A stretch of DNA of 64,000 nt, taken from NCBI GenBank assembly GCA_035578175.1, contig JAQMRL010000015.1, positions 19,711,672 through 19,775,671 of the forward strand, read 5' to 3'. The position numbers and the translations under genes were made by a program. Shown piece by piece: positions 22,343-33,854 of the stretch. The DNA is from Catonia carolina (lineage: Eukaryota; Arthropoda; Insecta; Hemiptera; Achilidae). Every line of letters starts with the position of its first letter. Positions within the stretch are counted from its first letter, which is position 1. The notes under the pieces are model-generated. The model searched no databases, was not told where the DNA came from, and saw nothing but the letters and a program-made list of their open reading frames with translations.

Positions 22343-22613
22343 ATGACTGAATGAGATGAGGAGGATATGATGTATAAATAATGCGGTGTAGTTTTGCACA
22401 GACTCAGACCGACCATTCCTGAGAGAGTATGGTTAAATAAACCTCAGCTATAAAAGTGCATCGGCAACCAGTTTTTAGTATTCAAATTTATATAAAAGTA
22501 ACTAACATGTAGTGGTTCTAAGATTTGAACCAGGAACCTTCGTCTCCGAAAATCAGCTGTTAAATATCTGACTCACGGCAACGACTTTACCTCAAGACCA
22601 ACCCGGCAGGTTA
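22343..22613 (-). mobile_element. SINE-D, 3' truncated
   Basis: It covers the GACTGAATGAGATGAGGAGG segment to the head CCAACCCGGCAGGTT. The terminal A run and last 50 bases are missing. It is older than the 48284 copy. Confidence 0.65.
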
Positions 22614-22756
22614 AAATGCATATTAAGGCTGATATTTAAAAAAATCCTTTTTACTATAAGAGCACACGAATTTCAGCTGATATGCCACTGACCTCATCCT
22701 GTCAGTTTGGTTTGAACCCCAGCCATAAAGTGCACTGGCAACCAGTATAAAAAAAA

Positions 22757-23675
22757 TCTGGTGTGAAACACTCACACGACTTTCTCTTGCCAATGCAAAT
22801 AATAAACAATATAACCTAACATTCATTTTAAAACATTAGAAATAAACAATAAAACTAACTTCAAACACATAACCTTATTTTAATCATGAGTGAATGATGC
22901 AAAATGAAAATCAACCTCAGTTTGGCTTAAAAAAAAACCGGAAAATCACTCTTTCACGCTAAACTATGCTCTGAAGAGAAAAATGCTCTAAATAAAAATT
23001 TTACATCTTTCAATTTTCTATAAATTAATTTAATTTTCTATTTTATTATACACTTTTGTCGTAAAATGCATACTAAGGCTGAAATCTTTAAAAAATCGAT
23101 TTTTTACACATTTTCGTAAGAAAAAAAAACATAAAATCGCTAATTACTGCTAAACTAAGCGTTATATAAAAAAATGTTAGAAATAAAAGTTGTAGGATTT
23201 TAAATACTCTACAACTTTCATTATATATATTTTTGCCCTAAAATGCATATTAAAGTTGCAATCTTAAAGAAACAATTTTTTTACGAGAAAACAATCTTCC
23301 CAAGAATTTCAGCAGATGGCGCCTACCTTATCATGTAGAGCATAAAAAATTTTGTGAATGAGGCGATTTTAAGAAAAATTGTAGGAGCCGTTTTTGAGAA
23401 TATTGCAAAAAAGTGAAAAATGACACGAATAAACTACTACTTCAGGTTGACCGATTTTGATGATAAATAAGTTTCAAATTTTAACTTTGTACGCTATTCC
23501 GTATTGAGATATTTTGCTCGCGTGCGCATACTTACCCAGACCAATCGCTAAAAATATGTTTTTTTTTGTTTCAGGAGGCCTTTCCGTTGAAAACTCGGTT
23601 TTGATAAATCGACATGAAAACAACAGGCCTCCTCCCTATGTGTATACGCCCTGTTCATAAAGGACAAGAGAAAGT
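22757..23675 (+). mobile_element. MITE-B, full length but diverged
   Basis: It begins TCTGGTGTGAAACACTCACA (a small GTGTGA/TCACAC hairpin) and ends GGACAAGAGAAAGT. The CA tract is replaced by CGCGTGCGCATAC. It ends about 245 bp before gene B's start codon. Confidence 0.75.
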
Positions 23676-23921
23676 AAAAACTGTTTACAACTATTTTAAT
23701 TTATTTATTTTTTCATATTCATTTTTTCTGCAATGAAGTAATAAAGAAAGAAAAACAATGTGACACAATGCAAGGATCTAGAAATTTTTATTTATACAAT
23801 AAGAAAAAACAATCTTTGTTGTACAGAAATAGTAATGCATTATGAAATACAGGAAATTATATTATTATTCAATTCAATTAGTTTCGACGGGTATTTGTTG
23901 TAGTTAAAAGGAAATTATAAC

Positions 23922-24044
23922 ATGTGTAAAGTTTTGAAAATAATTTTTGTGGTTTATGCAACAATAAGTTTGACTTGTGTCTTTTTTGGAAATGGAAATC
24001 CTTGTGCCATTTCTGTGGGTTTGAATATTGACGTTGGAAAAGAG
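23922..24044 (+). CDS. Gene B exon 1: 41-codon signal-peptide exon
   Basis: The ATG at 23922 opens a hydrophobic leader (MCKVLKIIFVVYATISLTCV) that continues FFGNGNPCAISVGLNIDVGK-E and stops exactly at a GAG|GTAACT donor, on a codon boundary. The downstream acceptor at 27757-27758 is also phase 0 and opens the long frame at 27759. The joined protein would be 276 aa. Length, phase and leader match gene A's first exon. Cys19 lies in the leader; Cys28 is probably in the mature protein. Linking the two exons is an inference; no transcript is available. Confidence 0.6.
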
Positions 24045-24691
24045 GTAACTTATGTAAAATATATTTAATTATTCATAAATATTAATATGTCCAGTATATT
24101 AGTTTTCCCGTAACAGGCATTTGGACTGTTAAATTATTTGGAAAAAAATTATACAGTGAACATGAATTCCTTTCTAAATAGTTTTTGGTTGAAAAGTATA
24201 TAAATAAATTTCTATAAAACCCTTTCAATCCTGAATTTTAGGGCTTCATTAAAACAAATTTATGATAATATATTTTTTTAATGATTTTTAAGACAAAAAA
24301 TATTTTCTTATCACCATCCCTTATTAAGATATTTTTATGGGTTTTAGTTGTGTACACCAGGTCTCAGATGAGGCAATCTTTCTTTATCACATCTAATGTT
24401 TTTGTTTGTAATTACTCCCAAAAAAAAAAAAAAAATACTGAAGCATTAGTTCACAGTAAATCAATGTGAATAAATTACATTAATACTAATACCCATAATG
24501 TAATAAATAATTTATTAATTTAACAACAATTGCACCAAAATTATTTGTTAAAAATATAGGAAAACTTAAATTTTGTAAATTGTACTTAATATTTACTACA
24601 TTGGTGGCAGTCTGATTACAAAAATGTAGGCTACCATTAATAATGAATAATGTTAAATTACTAATGTTAATTGTAGTTATTGTTTACAACA

Positions 24692-24694
<3 letters not shown>

Positions 24695-24775
<81 letters not shown>
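24695..24775. repeat. (AC)n microsatellite
   Basis: About 40 uninterrupted AC units. It lies outside MITE-B, just before the next copy. Long open frames on both strands here are only Thr-His and Val-Cys repeats. Confidence 0.95.
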
Positions 24776-24777
<2 letters not shown>

Positions 24778-24834
24778 GAAGAAGAAGACAAGCTAAAACT
24801 TTGTAATACACATATAATTTTCAGAAATAAAAAA

Positions 24835-25632
24835 ATTCTCTTGCCAATGCAAATAATTAATAATAAACCTAACATTATTAATAAAACATTAAAAATAAAC
24901 AAAAAACTAACCTCAAAAACATAACCTTATTTTAATCATGAGTGGAAGACGCAAAATTAAAATCGAACTCAATTTGGCTTAAAAAAAACGGAAAATCACA
25001 CTTTCACGCTAAACTAGGCTCTGTAGAGAAAAATTCTCTAAACAAAAGTTGTAGATCTTTTAATTTTCTATAACTTTTATATATACACTTTTGTCGTAAA
25101 ATGCATACTAAGACCGAAATGTTAAAAAAATCGATTTTTCTCACGTTTTCGTGAGAAAAAAAACAGAAAATCGCAAATTACCGCTAAACTAAGCGTTATA
25201 CAAAAAAATGTTTGAAACAGAAGTTGTAGGTTTTTAAATTCTCTACAACTTTTATTATATAAGTTTTTGCGCTAAAATTTATATTAAAGCCGTAATCTTA
25301 AAAAAACAACGTTTTTACGTGAAAACAGCCTCACCGAGAATTTCAGCAGACATGGCGCCTACCCTATCTTGTAGAGAATCAAAAATTGAGTAAAATAGGC
25401 GATTTTAAAAAAAATCGTAGGACCAGTTTTTGAGAAAATCGCAAAAAACTGAAAAATTATACGAATAAACTAAGTTACTACTACTTCCGGTTGACCGATT
25501 TTGATGAAAATGTTCGTGTCGCGTCCGGTAGTGGTATGTAACTTAAGTTTCAAGTTTCAAGTTCGTACGATGTTCCGTTCTTGAGATATTCTGTTCACAC
25601 ACAGACACACACACAGACACACACACACACAG

Positions 25633-25666
<34 letters not shown>

Positions 25667-25807
25667 ACACACAGACCAATCGCTAAAAACATGTTTTTTG
25701 GGTTCAGGGGGTCTGAAAACGTATAGATCCGGTGAAAACTCGATTTCGAAAAATCGACATGAAAACAATACTTTCCTTCCTATATATTCATATAGGCAAG
25801 AGAAAGT
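24835..25807 (+). mobile_element. MITE-B, near full length, CA-expanded
   Basis: It begins TTCTCTTGCCAATGC without the outer GTGTGAAACACTCACAC hairpin and ends GGCAAGAGAAAGT. It is very close in sequence to 37046 and 45499, so these copies are recent. The (CA)n/(GACA) tract at 25595-25676 is the longest of the three. Confidence 0.8.
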
Positions 25808-26314
25808 AAAAAAACTTGTGATTTGATTTTTACACTGATTGATTAGTCTTCTTATAACATACTATTAGTTTTCCCGTAACAGGCAGTTGGACTGTTAAAT
25901 TATTTGCAAACAAATTATTTACAGTGAACATGAATTCCTTTCTAAATAGGTTTTGGTTGAAAAGTATATAGGCCTAAATAAACTTCTAATTAAACTTTGA
26001 GGTAAATTGTGTATTATTTAATAAAAATGGTTGGATGACAAGCTTATTGAAGTAAGTTAGTAGTGGTAATAATTTATTAGCAAGTAATGAATTTAACATA
26101 TTTTTAAATTTAGACTTGATCAGATTTGTCTTGACATGTCCTATGCTCCCTTTAGGAGCCTCCTGGATGAAATTTATGTATATATATATAGCCTACTTTT
26201 TCTTTAGGGTTTTAAGAAAGAAAGAGAAATGATGAGACACCCATAATAAAATAATAGAATTTTTGAGAATAAATAAATAAACATACAGGACCAAATCGTA
26301 TATTCCAGTAAGTA

Positions 26315-27665
26315 ACAGGGTGTTTTATTAAGAACGCAACCCTATGTTAAAAGCCACAATCTACGGCATATTTTTATTTTCCGTACTTTATAAATTATTA
26401 ATTAATCTAAATTATTATTTTACAAATGAATTTGCAATTTGCAATGAATTTAACCTTTTATGTTTACAGTAGATGTTCGAAGTGATTTCCTGCAACTTCA
26501 ATACAGATACGAATTCGTTTCATGACATTTGCAGCAACTTTTCTTAAGTCTATTCACTAATGCTTGAAATCGCACTTGTAATGTTAGTTTTTAATTCATC
26601 GATCGTATGAGGGTTGTTTTTTTAAAAATTCACCTTTTAAAGAACCCCATAGGAAAAAGTCTGCTGGTATAAGATCTGGGGATCTCGGAGGCCACAAATC
26701 TTTCGATACTAAGCGGTGATTAAAAAACTCCCGTAGCACTGCTAGCGTTTCATTTGCAGTATGACATGTAGCGTTGTCCTGTTGAAACCAACAATTTTGG
26801 TTGTCCAAATTCAACAATGAAATGAACTGTTGGATTAAATCACTATAAACTACGCTCTTTACAGTACTGTCAAAAAATAACGGCCCTATTATACGGCGGC
26901 GAGAAATTGCACACCAAACACCAATTTTAAGTGAGTGCAATGCTTTTTCATGGAAAGCATGAGGATTTGTTGCACTCCATATTCTACAGTTCTGACTATT
27001 CACATAGCCATCTAAATGAAACCAAGCCTCATCAATAAAATAAAAATGATCCAACAATTAATTGATACCATTTTTTTCAACCAAAGATCGAAACCACCGA
27101 CAATATTGTAATCGTTTCTGATGGTCTGTAGCTTTCAGTTCATGAGTTACGCCAACGCGATAAGGATGCAAATGTAACTTTTTTATAGCTCTGAAAACAG
27201 TAGTTAATGTTAGCCCAGCTTTTTTTAGGTGATTGAGTCAAACGATTTTTCAAATCTTCGAGAACTTCCACGGTTAATTTTGTTGGTTGGAGAGGTGGTT
27301 TCCCATTGAGTACACTCCCAGTTCTATGGAATTTATTTATCAAACGCAATATTGACGATTTATTCGGAACGGCAGAACGGGGAAATTTCAACTGAAACTT
27401 AATCTTGCACACATTTGTAAGATTTACTTGCTATGTAAGTCTCTACAATAAACACGCATTCTTCCTTGGAAAAAACCATTGCTGACACAATATAACGAAA
27501 CAACTGCTGTCACCACACTAATGCTTGACTGGAACATTTTAACTATCATAGGTAGTTGGTCTTGAGTACACTGTTGCCAACATACCAATTGGGGGACAGA
27601 AAATTTACTGATGTATTACAGTTATCTTTTTATAATCAGGGTTGCGTCCTTAATAAAACACCCGT
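26315..27665 (-). mobile_element. mariner/Tc-like transposon (1,351 bp)
   Basis: TA flanks both ends (26313-26314 and 27666-27667). The inverted termini are about 30 bp (ACAGGGTGTTTTATTAAGAA against the complement of TTAATAAAACACCCGT). The interior codes for a broken transposase on the minus strand. Its length is normal for this superfamily. It sits in gene B's intron, antisense to the gene. Confidence 0.85.
26550..27479 (-). pseudogene. mariner/Tc-like transposase, frameshifted
   Basis: The minus-strand frame starts MVFSKEECVFIVETYIASKS at 27479, then needs a frame change at about 27410 to continue through an N-terminal DNA-binding region (27140-27412). After a further break it continues through the catalytic half (26596-27057) with FIDEAWFHLDG, WFQQDNATCH and RSPDLIPADFFLW. 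The second and third Asp, taking the one in PADFF, have 38 residues between them, unlike DD34D mariner. This points to another branch of the IS630/Tc1/mariner group. Another frameshift near 26610 leaves the last residues (to a stop at 26550) out of frame, so the copy is inactive. Confidence 0.8.
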
Positions 27666-27758
27666 TACTAGAAGTTCAATAAAACAAAACTCTACCCAAA
27701 AACTGTTGTATTCAAAGATAATTGTACCAATTTGTCACAATATTTCTTTAATTTTCAG

Positions 27759-28466
27759 GCATCAAAAAATACAGAATTAGAAAAAAATGAAACATCATTG
27801 ATTACAGATGAATTATTATCAGATGCAAAAGATGTACAAGAAAAAGTAAACACTGATGAATCAAGAAAATTTATCTCAGAAGAAACCGATGTAGAAGAAT
27901 CTGAGAATAATGAAATAAATAACATAAAATCATTATGCAATTGTCCATTACCACCATTCTTAAATCCACAATATAGGCCTACAATTACAACGTATTATGA
28001 GATTATACCAAATATTATAGGCTTACAACAACCACAATTTATATTTAATTACCCAATACAAAACTACATCGATAATCAAATACAAAAAAAATACTGTGAT
28101 TATTACTGTTATGATTCAATAACAGTAGATAGTGCTGATTATGATTACCCAGATTCTCGATCAGAAAAACATACGATAAATAATCAAAACTTAAAAGAAC
28201 CAAATTACATGAGTTATCGTTCCATTAATAATTTACAACGTCAAAATTTTATACCGAATCATCAATATGTTTATAATTATGATACAATGATGCCAAAAAC
28301 ATTTGGTCAACTAAATTTAATTAACCCAGAATCAATGTCCGTTAATGATGCGACTAGAAGTGTTTTAAATCAGTTATGGGAAAATATAAGAACAAATTAC
28401 AGGACAACGCAACCACTTTTTTCTAATTTAAATTTGTTGTATCAACGTTTAATTGGTTTGCTTTAA
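27759..28466 (+). CDS. Gene B exon 2: acidic, Tyr/Asn-rich secreted protein
   Basis: The exon encodes residues 42-276 of the predicted protein. It opens in frame right after the AG acceptor. The first 60 residues are Glu/Asp/Ser/Lys-rich. A CNC motif follows at residues 101-103, then a Pro/Tyr/Ile-rich stretch (NPQYRPTITTYYEIIPNII), a second Cys pair at 154 and 158 (YCDYYCYD), and a Tyr/Asn/Gln-rich part. The last 40 residues (VNDATRSVLNQLWENIR ... LLYQRLIGLL) look helical. It contains no known domain that I recognise. TAA is at 28464-28466. The composition resembles genes C and D. Confidence 0.75.
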   Translation, partial: ASKNTELEKNETSLITDELLSDAKDVQEKVNTDESRKFISEETDVEESENNEINNIKSLCNCPLPPFLNPQYRPTITTYYEIIPNIIGLQQPQFIFNYPIQNYIDNQIQKKYCDYYCYDSITVDSADYDYPDSRSEKHTINNQNLKEPNYMSYRSINNLQRQNFIPNHQYVYNYDTMMPKTFGQLNLINPESMSVNDATRSVLNQLWENIRTNYRTTQPLFSNLNLLYQRLIGLL

Positions 28467-28472
28467 AATAAA
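28467..28472 (+). promoter_or_regulatory. Poly(A) signal of gene B
   Basis: AATAAA begins at the base after the stop codon, implying an unusually short 3' UTR. Confidence 0.55.
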
Positions 28473-29948
28473 ATATATTCATTAAAATAATACTTCATCA
28501 TTTCTGTCCCTTAACTTTCTTTTGCCAATGTAAATAATTAAATAAATATATAAATTACGTTTAAAAATCCCTTTCGTGCGTCTCATGGCTGGTGGCAATT
28601 TTTTAAAAGGCTTACCTTTGACTAATGACAAAAACCATTAGTGATTTCTGTATCGACTCTTTAAGGGGAGTCTGGAATCCAAAAAAAAAAATTTTTAAGC
28701 AAGTTTGCTAACACAATCTTAATGACTATAAGCTGGTATGCTCTAAGTTAAATTTTTCAGTTTTTGTAATTTTTCAAAAATTCATTTTTTAGCACAAAAG
28801 GAATATTTTCTCAGCAATCACTGAACCAATTTTGATGAAAACTTCAGGGGAGTTACCTTCATTAGGATGCACAGTTTCTATGAATAACTTGAGTAAAAAT
28901 GTTTTATGAAATATTTTTACAGATATAAATGTTTCAAAAATGTTATAGGTCTGACAGGTGAGCTGAATTTAATTTTTTATCTTTGTTAAAAATCAAAATA
29001 TTATAAAATTGTTACATTCAAAATGTATATTTATAAAAGCTTAATATTTAAAAAAAAATGCACAATGTTCTAAGCAGTACAAGCTGAGAAAATGTTCCTT
29101 AAGTTAGTATGGTGAAATATAGGACTTCCATGTCCCATTAAGAGGAATCGAATGACACTATTTTTGGTTCCAAATTCCAACTTTCACTTCCGTTGAAACC
29201 AGAACTTCAAACCTAATCCAGGCTTACTAACTTTTTGTGTGTATTACGAATCCGTATACCATTTGTTGTCATCTCATGTAGTTTCTGACTTCTGGGTGTG
29301 ATGGACAGACAGTCAAAGGAAAAAGATAGATGACAATTATAAAAATTTCCATCAATCGTAAGTAAACAATGTAAAATGAAAAACAGACGGATGTAAAAAC
29401 AAATGAGCATGTAGTGTATTATTTTTATAAAAATGATAGAATGACATGCTTATTGAAGTAAGTGAACAAGTATTGGTAATAAATTAATTGGTAGGTAATC
29501 TAACATAGTATTAATATTAAGCTTATCAGTTTTATCTTGACTTGTTCTGTACTCGACCTGTAATCACCTTATAAACTCTTCTAAAACCACCTCACCCATG
29601 CAGGCCAATGTTTCAGCAGCTTACAGTCCTTTTTTATACATTTTTGTAGTGATTTTATGTAAAAAAAAAACAACTTTCTACACAACTATAATGTCTAAAA
29701 TGAAAACACAAGGAACAACATTGATTTCTAAGTAGTTAACCACAACATTGAATTTTTTGAACGAAAACCTACTATGTAAATAGAAAATACATAAATTAAA
29801 TTATTACAAGCTTTAAAAATTTGAGGTATTCAGTATATTTAAAGAAAATATTTGATCGATGAAACATTTTAAAGTATAGCCAACAAGAGTTCCTTTCAAA
29901 ATAATTTTATTTGTTATAAAAATAAATTCCTGAGTAAATTCCAAGGTA
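28473..29948. other. Gene-free stretch with repeat scraps
   Basis: A MITE-B left-end scrap lies at about 28511-28550 (ACTTTCTTTTGCCAATG). From 28660 (AAGGGGAGTCTGGAATCC) to about 29180 the sequence has the A-rich, stop-filled look of another non-coding repeat. No gene seen. Confidence 0.45.
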
Positions 29949-30314
29949 GAGTGGACACCAAATAAGGTTGCCGGTGTAGCTGTGTGAACAGTTCAAGTTC
30001 AGTCGATAGATTTTGTGTCTTAGTACCGAACTGCCTATTAAATCACAGGCGTTGAACGATGTAAATTATCATCTATTAGCGAAGTTAAAAACATTCAATT
30101 GTATACAACAATTAACATGTACCACATACAACACATTACAGACTAATGTTTTCAGGTTAGCTGATATGGTATAACATTGAGAGAGCAACATGACTCTGAT
30201 TACAGCTAGTACAGTACTGACCTTCACCACTCGCTGAGGCAACCGAGCACGCTATTACCAAAATAAACCTTCTGCGCACTTCAGAAAACCAACAAGCTTA
30301 TGCGGTGTCCGCTC
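29949..30314. mobile_element. TA-flanked MITE (366 bp)
   Basis: The inverted ends GAGTGGACACCAAATAAG and CTTATGCGGTGTCCGCTC match with three differences and are flanked by TA. The size and TA target fit a Tc1/mariner-type MITE. It has no coding content. Confidence 0.65.
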
Positions 30315-30364
30315 TACTTCTTCTAAATTATCTAGACAACAAAATTACAGTTGATCAGGATTAA

Positions 30365-30690
30365 TTAATGATCTGGACGTAGAGGAGAAATTAAGCCAAT
30401 TCCAGAGGATAAGTGGAACTATGAGCAGAACTTTGGGTAATAGAGCAAGAAAGGTTACAAAAGTTAAGTTCTACAAATTTATGGCAGCTCCAGTTTTTCT
30501 GTACGGAAGTGAGGCGTAAACAACGATGAAAACCCAAGAGCGGAGAATCCAGACAGCAGAGATGAGATTTCTTCAAAGAACTAAGGGGTGTACATGCTTG
30601 GACAGAATAAGGAATGAGGAAATCAGGTCAGAATTAGGTATAGATACGCCCAAGTAACAACTGGGCTCGATAACCGTTACAAACTATGGG
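30365..30690 (+). pseudogene. RTE-like LINE reverse-transcriptase fragment
   Basis: The decayed frame reads VKFYKFMAAPVFLYGSEA then a stop, then RRIQTAEMRFLQRTKGCT and RIRNEEIRSELGI. This matches the post-catalytic region of the reading frames at 32646 and 34601. It is truncated at both ends and followed at once by a MITE-F arm. Confidence 0.75.
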
Positions 30691-30700
30691 AAAGAAAGAA

Positions 30701-30896
30701 GTTTTATACAAGTGACTGAAGATGTATCATCTTCTGTAAATTTTAAATAAATGAAAAAAATTTTTAGTTTCAATTTTTCATTTACTTTGATGATGGTGGA
30801 TCCACCGAAACACGTGTAAGTAGGAATAAAATAAAGGTGACGCAGTTTAAAAAGAAGGTTAGTGAAATTATTATATTAATTCATTATATGAAATAG
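30701..30896 (+). mobile_element. MITE-F, single arm
   Basis: It equals the right arm of the palindrome at 33855-34296: GTGACTGAAGATGTATCATC, then the TGGATCCACCGAAACACGTG core, ending ATTCATTATATGAAATAG. Confidence 0.75.
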
Positions 30897-31090
30897 GAAA
30901 GAAAGAAGTAGAGGTATGTTATTAATGCAGTTTCGTGCGTTCCTGAAAACATATTCTCTGCCCCGCTGCTAACATATTCCGCCAAAAAGTATAACAATAA
31001 CAAAAGAAAAGCATGACTGCAACATTATTATGTATTTGCACATGTACGTGTGTTCTCTGGTGTGCGTATTGCTCTTTTCAATTCTTGGAA

Positions 31091-31181
<91 letters not shown>

Positions 31182-31240
31182 AAAAGAGAGAGAGATAGAG
31201 AGAGAGGGGGGGGAGAGAGAGGGAGAGGGAGAGAGGGGGG
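31091..31240. repeat. (GATA)n then (GA)n microsatellite
   Basis: About 13 GATA units (31091-31143) pass into an impure GA/GGGA tract. The antisense 'protein' of Ser-Leu repeats is an artefact. Confidence 0.95.
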
Positions 31241-31379
31241 AAGGAGGACGAAGAGCGGTGTATGAAAGGGTACATCGAGTTGCGATAAATGTTTTTGATT
31301 ATACTAAAGCTATGACGTTGCACATCCCAGTGGTTATATGGGCCTATCTCTATCTACAACTTGAATGAAAAGATAAAGG

Positions 31380-31602
31380 ATTATTGCCAAAGTTGGAGAC
31401 ACACATGGCAAGGATGTAAAATCACAGGATACTTAAGCAGGCACACTGGTGCACTCCAGAAGGGAAAAGGGATGTTGGTAGACCTAGGAGAAGATGAAGA
31501 TAGAAGATATAATTTGTGAGTCCGTAACAGGCTGCGACCTAATCCTTGGCTGGAAGAAGAAGAAGAAGAAGAAGAAGAAGAAGAAGAAGAAGAAGAAGAA
31601 AA
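31380..31602 (+). mobile_element. LINE 3' end with (GAA)n tail
   Basis: Decayed C-terminal LINE coding (EGKRDVGRPRRR) is followed by CGACCTAATCCTTGGCTG and a pure (GAA)n tail at 31553-31602. The same 3' UTR motif (CCTAATCCTTG) ends the insertion at 55276-55601 on the opposite strand. Confidence 0.7.
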
Positions 31603-32419
31603 ATTACAATTTGTTCTTATATTAAAAAAAAAAAACAATTAGTAACAGAGGTAATGCAGAAAAACACAATTTTTTAATAAAGTTTTAAGGTTAATCATTT
31701 TCATATTTACTACTTAAGTAAAACTGAGGTAATGTTATAATACTTGGTAAAATATTAATAGTCAATAAAATGCTCATTGAAGCAAGTTAGTAGTAATAAA
31801 ATAGTAATAAATAAAAATTGGTAAGTAATAAATTAAATACAATGTTAATATTTTATACATTGGGTTTTTATCTTGACATGTTCTGTACTTCCTTTTCAGA
31901 GTCTCCTGGCTCTGATTTACAGAAAAAAATCTTAAGAATTTTAGAAGCATAGCTTTAGTTCAGCTAGACTGAAAATTAAAATATAATTGATAAAAAATTA
32001 ATTTAAAAATGTTAAAAGTAAGGAGACGATTGGTGAAAAAATTTACCTGGCATTTGACAAAATGTGCATGAAATGTTGGTGTTGGGAAAGTGGGATGAAA
32101 GAAGATTAGTTGTAATAGAGAAGTGTTTACAGAGAAAATACGGAAAATCATATATATTTTACATTTTAAAAACTTTGAAAATTTGCACTGATTGTATTGT
32201 TTTTTCCCTCCCAGTCCCATGCATCGACACTATTGCCCTACTAACGATTCCATTTGTTAATCATTGGTGGCATGCACACTAACACAAAGAAGCAGTTAGA
32301 GGGGGAATTTTCCCCAGTCTTTAGTTGGTGCATACATATAGGCAATTTTTTTCTAAGTTTTCCTGTTATATATTGTGAAAAATACAAAAAATTAAATTTT
32401 ATTAGGATTACGATTAAAA
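31603..32419. other. No gene seen
   Basis: AT-rich sequence with only short random frames on both strands. No repeat boundary that I can define. Confidence 0.4.
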
Positions 32420-33091
32420 ACAACTAATTACAATCTGTAACAAAAAGTACTCTTCAGAAAAAACAAAAGTGATGGGTTTTAAGGGCACAGATCATCTTAG
32501 AAGCAAGATTGTTATCAATGGAGAAATTTTGGAGCAGGTGAAGACATTTTTATTCCTCGGATGTGAGGTATCGTACATACAATCATGAGACGTAGAACTT
32601 AAATTACAAAAATTTCAGCGCCTTATCTATACAGTAAGGAAAACTTTGGTGGGAAAAGTAAGGAGAGAAACGGTTTTGAAGTTTTATAAAACACTGGTGC
32701 TGCCAGTCCTGTTATATGGATCTGAAAGCTGGACGTTAACCACTCAGCAATTAACTAGAATCGTAGCGGCAGAAATGCGACTGTTGAGGCCCCTAGCGGG
32801 GTACAGTTTGCTGGACCATAAGAGGAATGAGGATATACGAAATGAGCTTGGGATGCTGTGTGTAACGGATGCGATCACTGGTTATAGGCAGAGCTGGTAT
32901 GAGCATGTGCTGAGAATGGCAGATGAGCGAGCACCGAAGATTATCCTTAATTACCAACCGGTTGGGCGACGTAACATAGGAAGACCAAAGAAAAGATGGT
33001 CATCGCAAGTAACTTAAAGATTTGCTAGCTTGAGAACGGAACAAGACTACAAGGCCTAAACCGTGATGCTGATGATGATGATGATGAACAA
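32420..33091 (+). pseudogene. RTE-like LINE, 3' part with (GAT)n tail
   Basis: The frame from about 32426 reads SSEKTKVMGFKG, crosses one stop near 32588, then is open 32646-33017 (LVLPVLLYGSESWTLT, RNEDIRNELGM, GRRNIGRPKKRW), ending at a natural-looking stop. The 3' end is CTGATGATGATGATGATGAA. The catalytic RT core is absent. It belongs to a LINE family related to, but distinct from, the one at 34586. Confidence 0.75.
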
Positions 33092-33854
33092 AAAGTACTG
33101 TTCATATTATGAGACACAATGATATCAGTATGAATACTCGTAGTAATGGTAATTATGCTGGGGATGACAGAAGTGTGGAGTCGGTTATAAGAATGTTGAA
33201 TAACAATAATCAATGTATGAAAAAGCAAAGATGGTAATATAATCACGTGAAAGATCACAACTGATTCCAAATCGGCAACGAGTAAGACATAGAGATTCTT
33301 AACAGCCCTAAGCTATTTATAATGGTACTCCAAGACTTATTTTCAAACTTGGTTTGGGTTTAGGCAGTTTTGACTGTGAGTTTGATGTTGATAAAACAAT
33401 ATATCGTTTTCAGAGATTGTGCGGAACAGTTCACAAACGTACGAGTACATTATAATTATATTTTCCAACATAATGGCAGTGAAACTTGGTCTCTTACAGA
33501 TAGAATGTAATATAAATTGAAAACTGAAGAGATATATTTTCTTTAAAAATCAAGGGGTTGTAAGAGGAGAAAAAGGATTCAAAATTATGATATCAGGTAA
33601 AAGTGGCAGACATTAAAGAGTGGACAAGAGAATAAAATATTATCACCACAAATGGATGGAGTAACTTCAAAGGATAATGGGAGGTCAAAAATTGGTTCTG
33701 GAATATATGACTGAGGGAAGAAAAGTTGGGAAGAACTATACAACAATGGAAGTAATTTTGTTTTAATTTCAGCTTTTTAATGACACATAAAAAATTTGAT
33801 GCTAGACTATACCATTTAAAAAATAAATCTTTATAATGCATCCTGCAGTTTGAA
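33092..33854. other. No gene seen
   Basis: Possible further decayed LINE sequence (for example VKEWTRE-like words near 33600), but nothing I can align with confidence. Confidence 0.35.

Larger units (their letters stand above)
24045..27758 (+). other. Gene B intron 1 (3,714 bp, phase 0)
   Basis: The donor is GTAACT and the acceptor is TTTCTTTAATTTTCAG. It contains a (CA)n tract, a MITE-B copy and a mariner of about 1.35 kb that ends about 90 bp before the acceptor. Confidence 0.55.

Noticed and set aside
24643..24924. Open frames on both strands through (AC)n (Thr-His and Val-Cys repeats)
   Set aside because: They exist only because a dinucleotide repeat is open in several frames; no start context, domain or conservation.
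29213..29410. Minus-strand 65-aa frame with hydrophobic N-terminus
   Set aside because: Short, no splice partner, no conserved features; expected by chance in AT-rich DNA.
31078..31323. Ser/Leu-repeat protein on the minus strand
   Set aside because: Encoded entirely by GATA/GA microsatellite.
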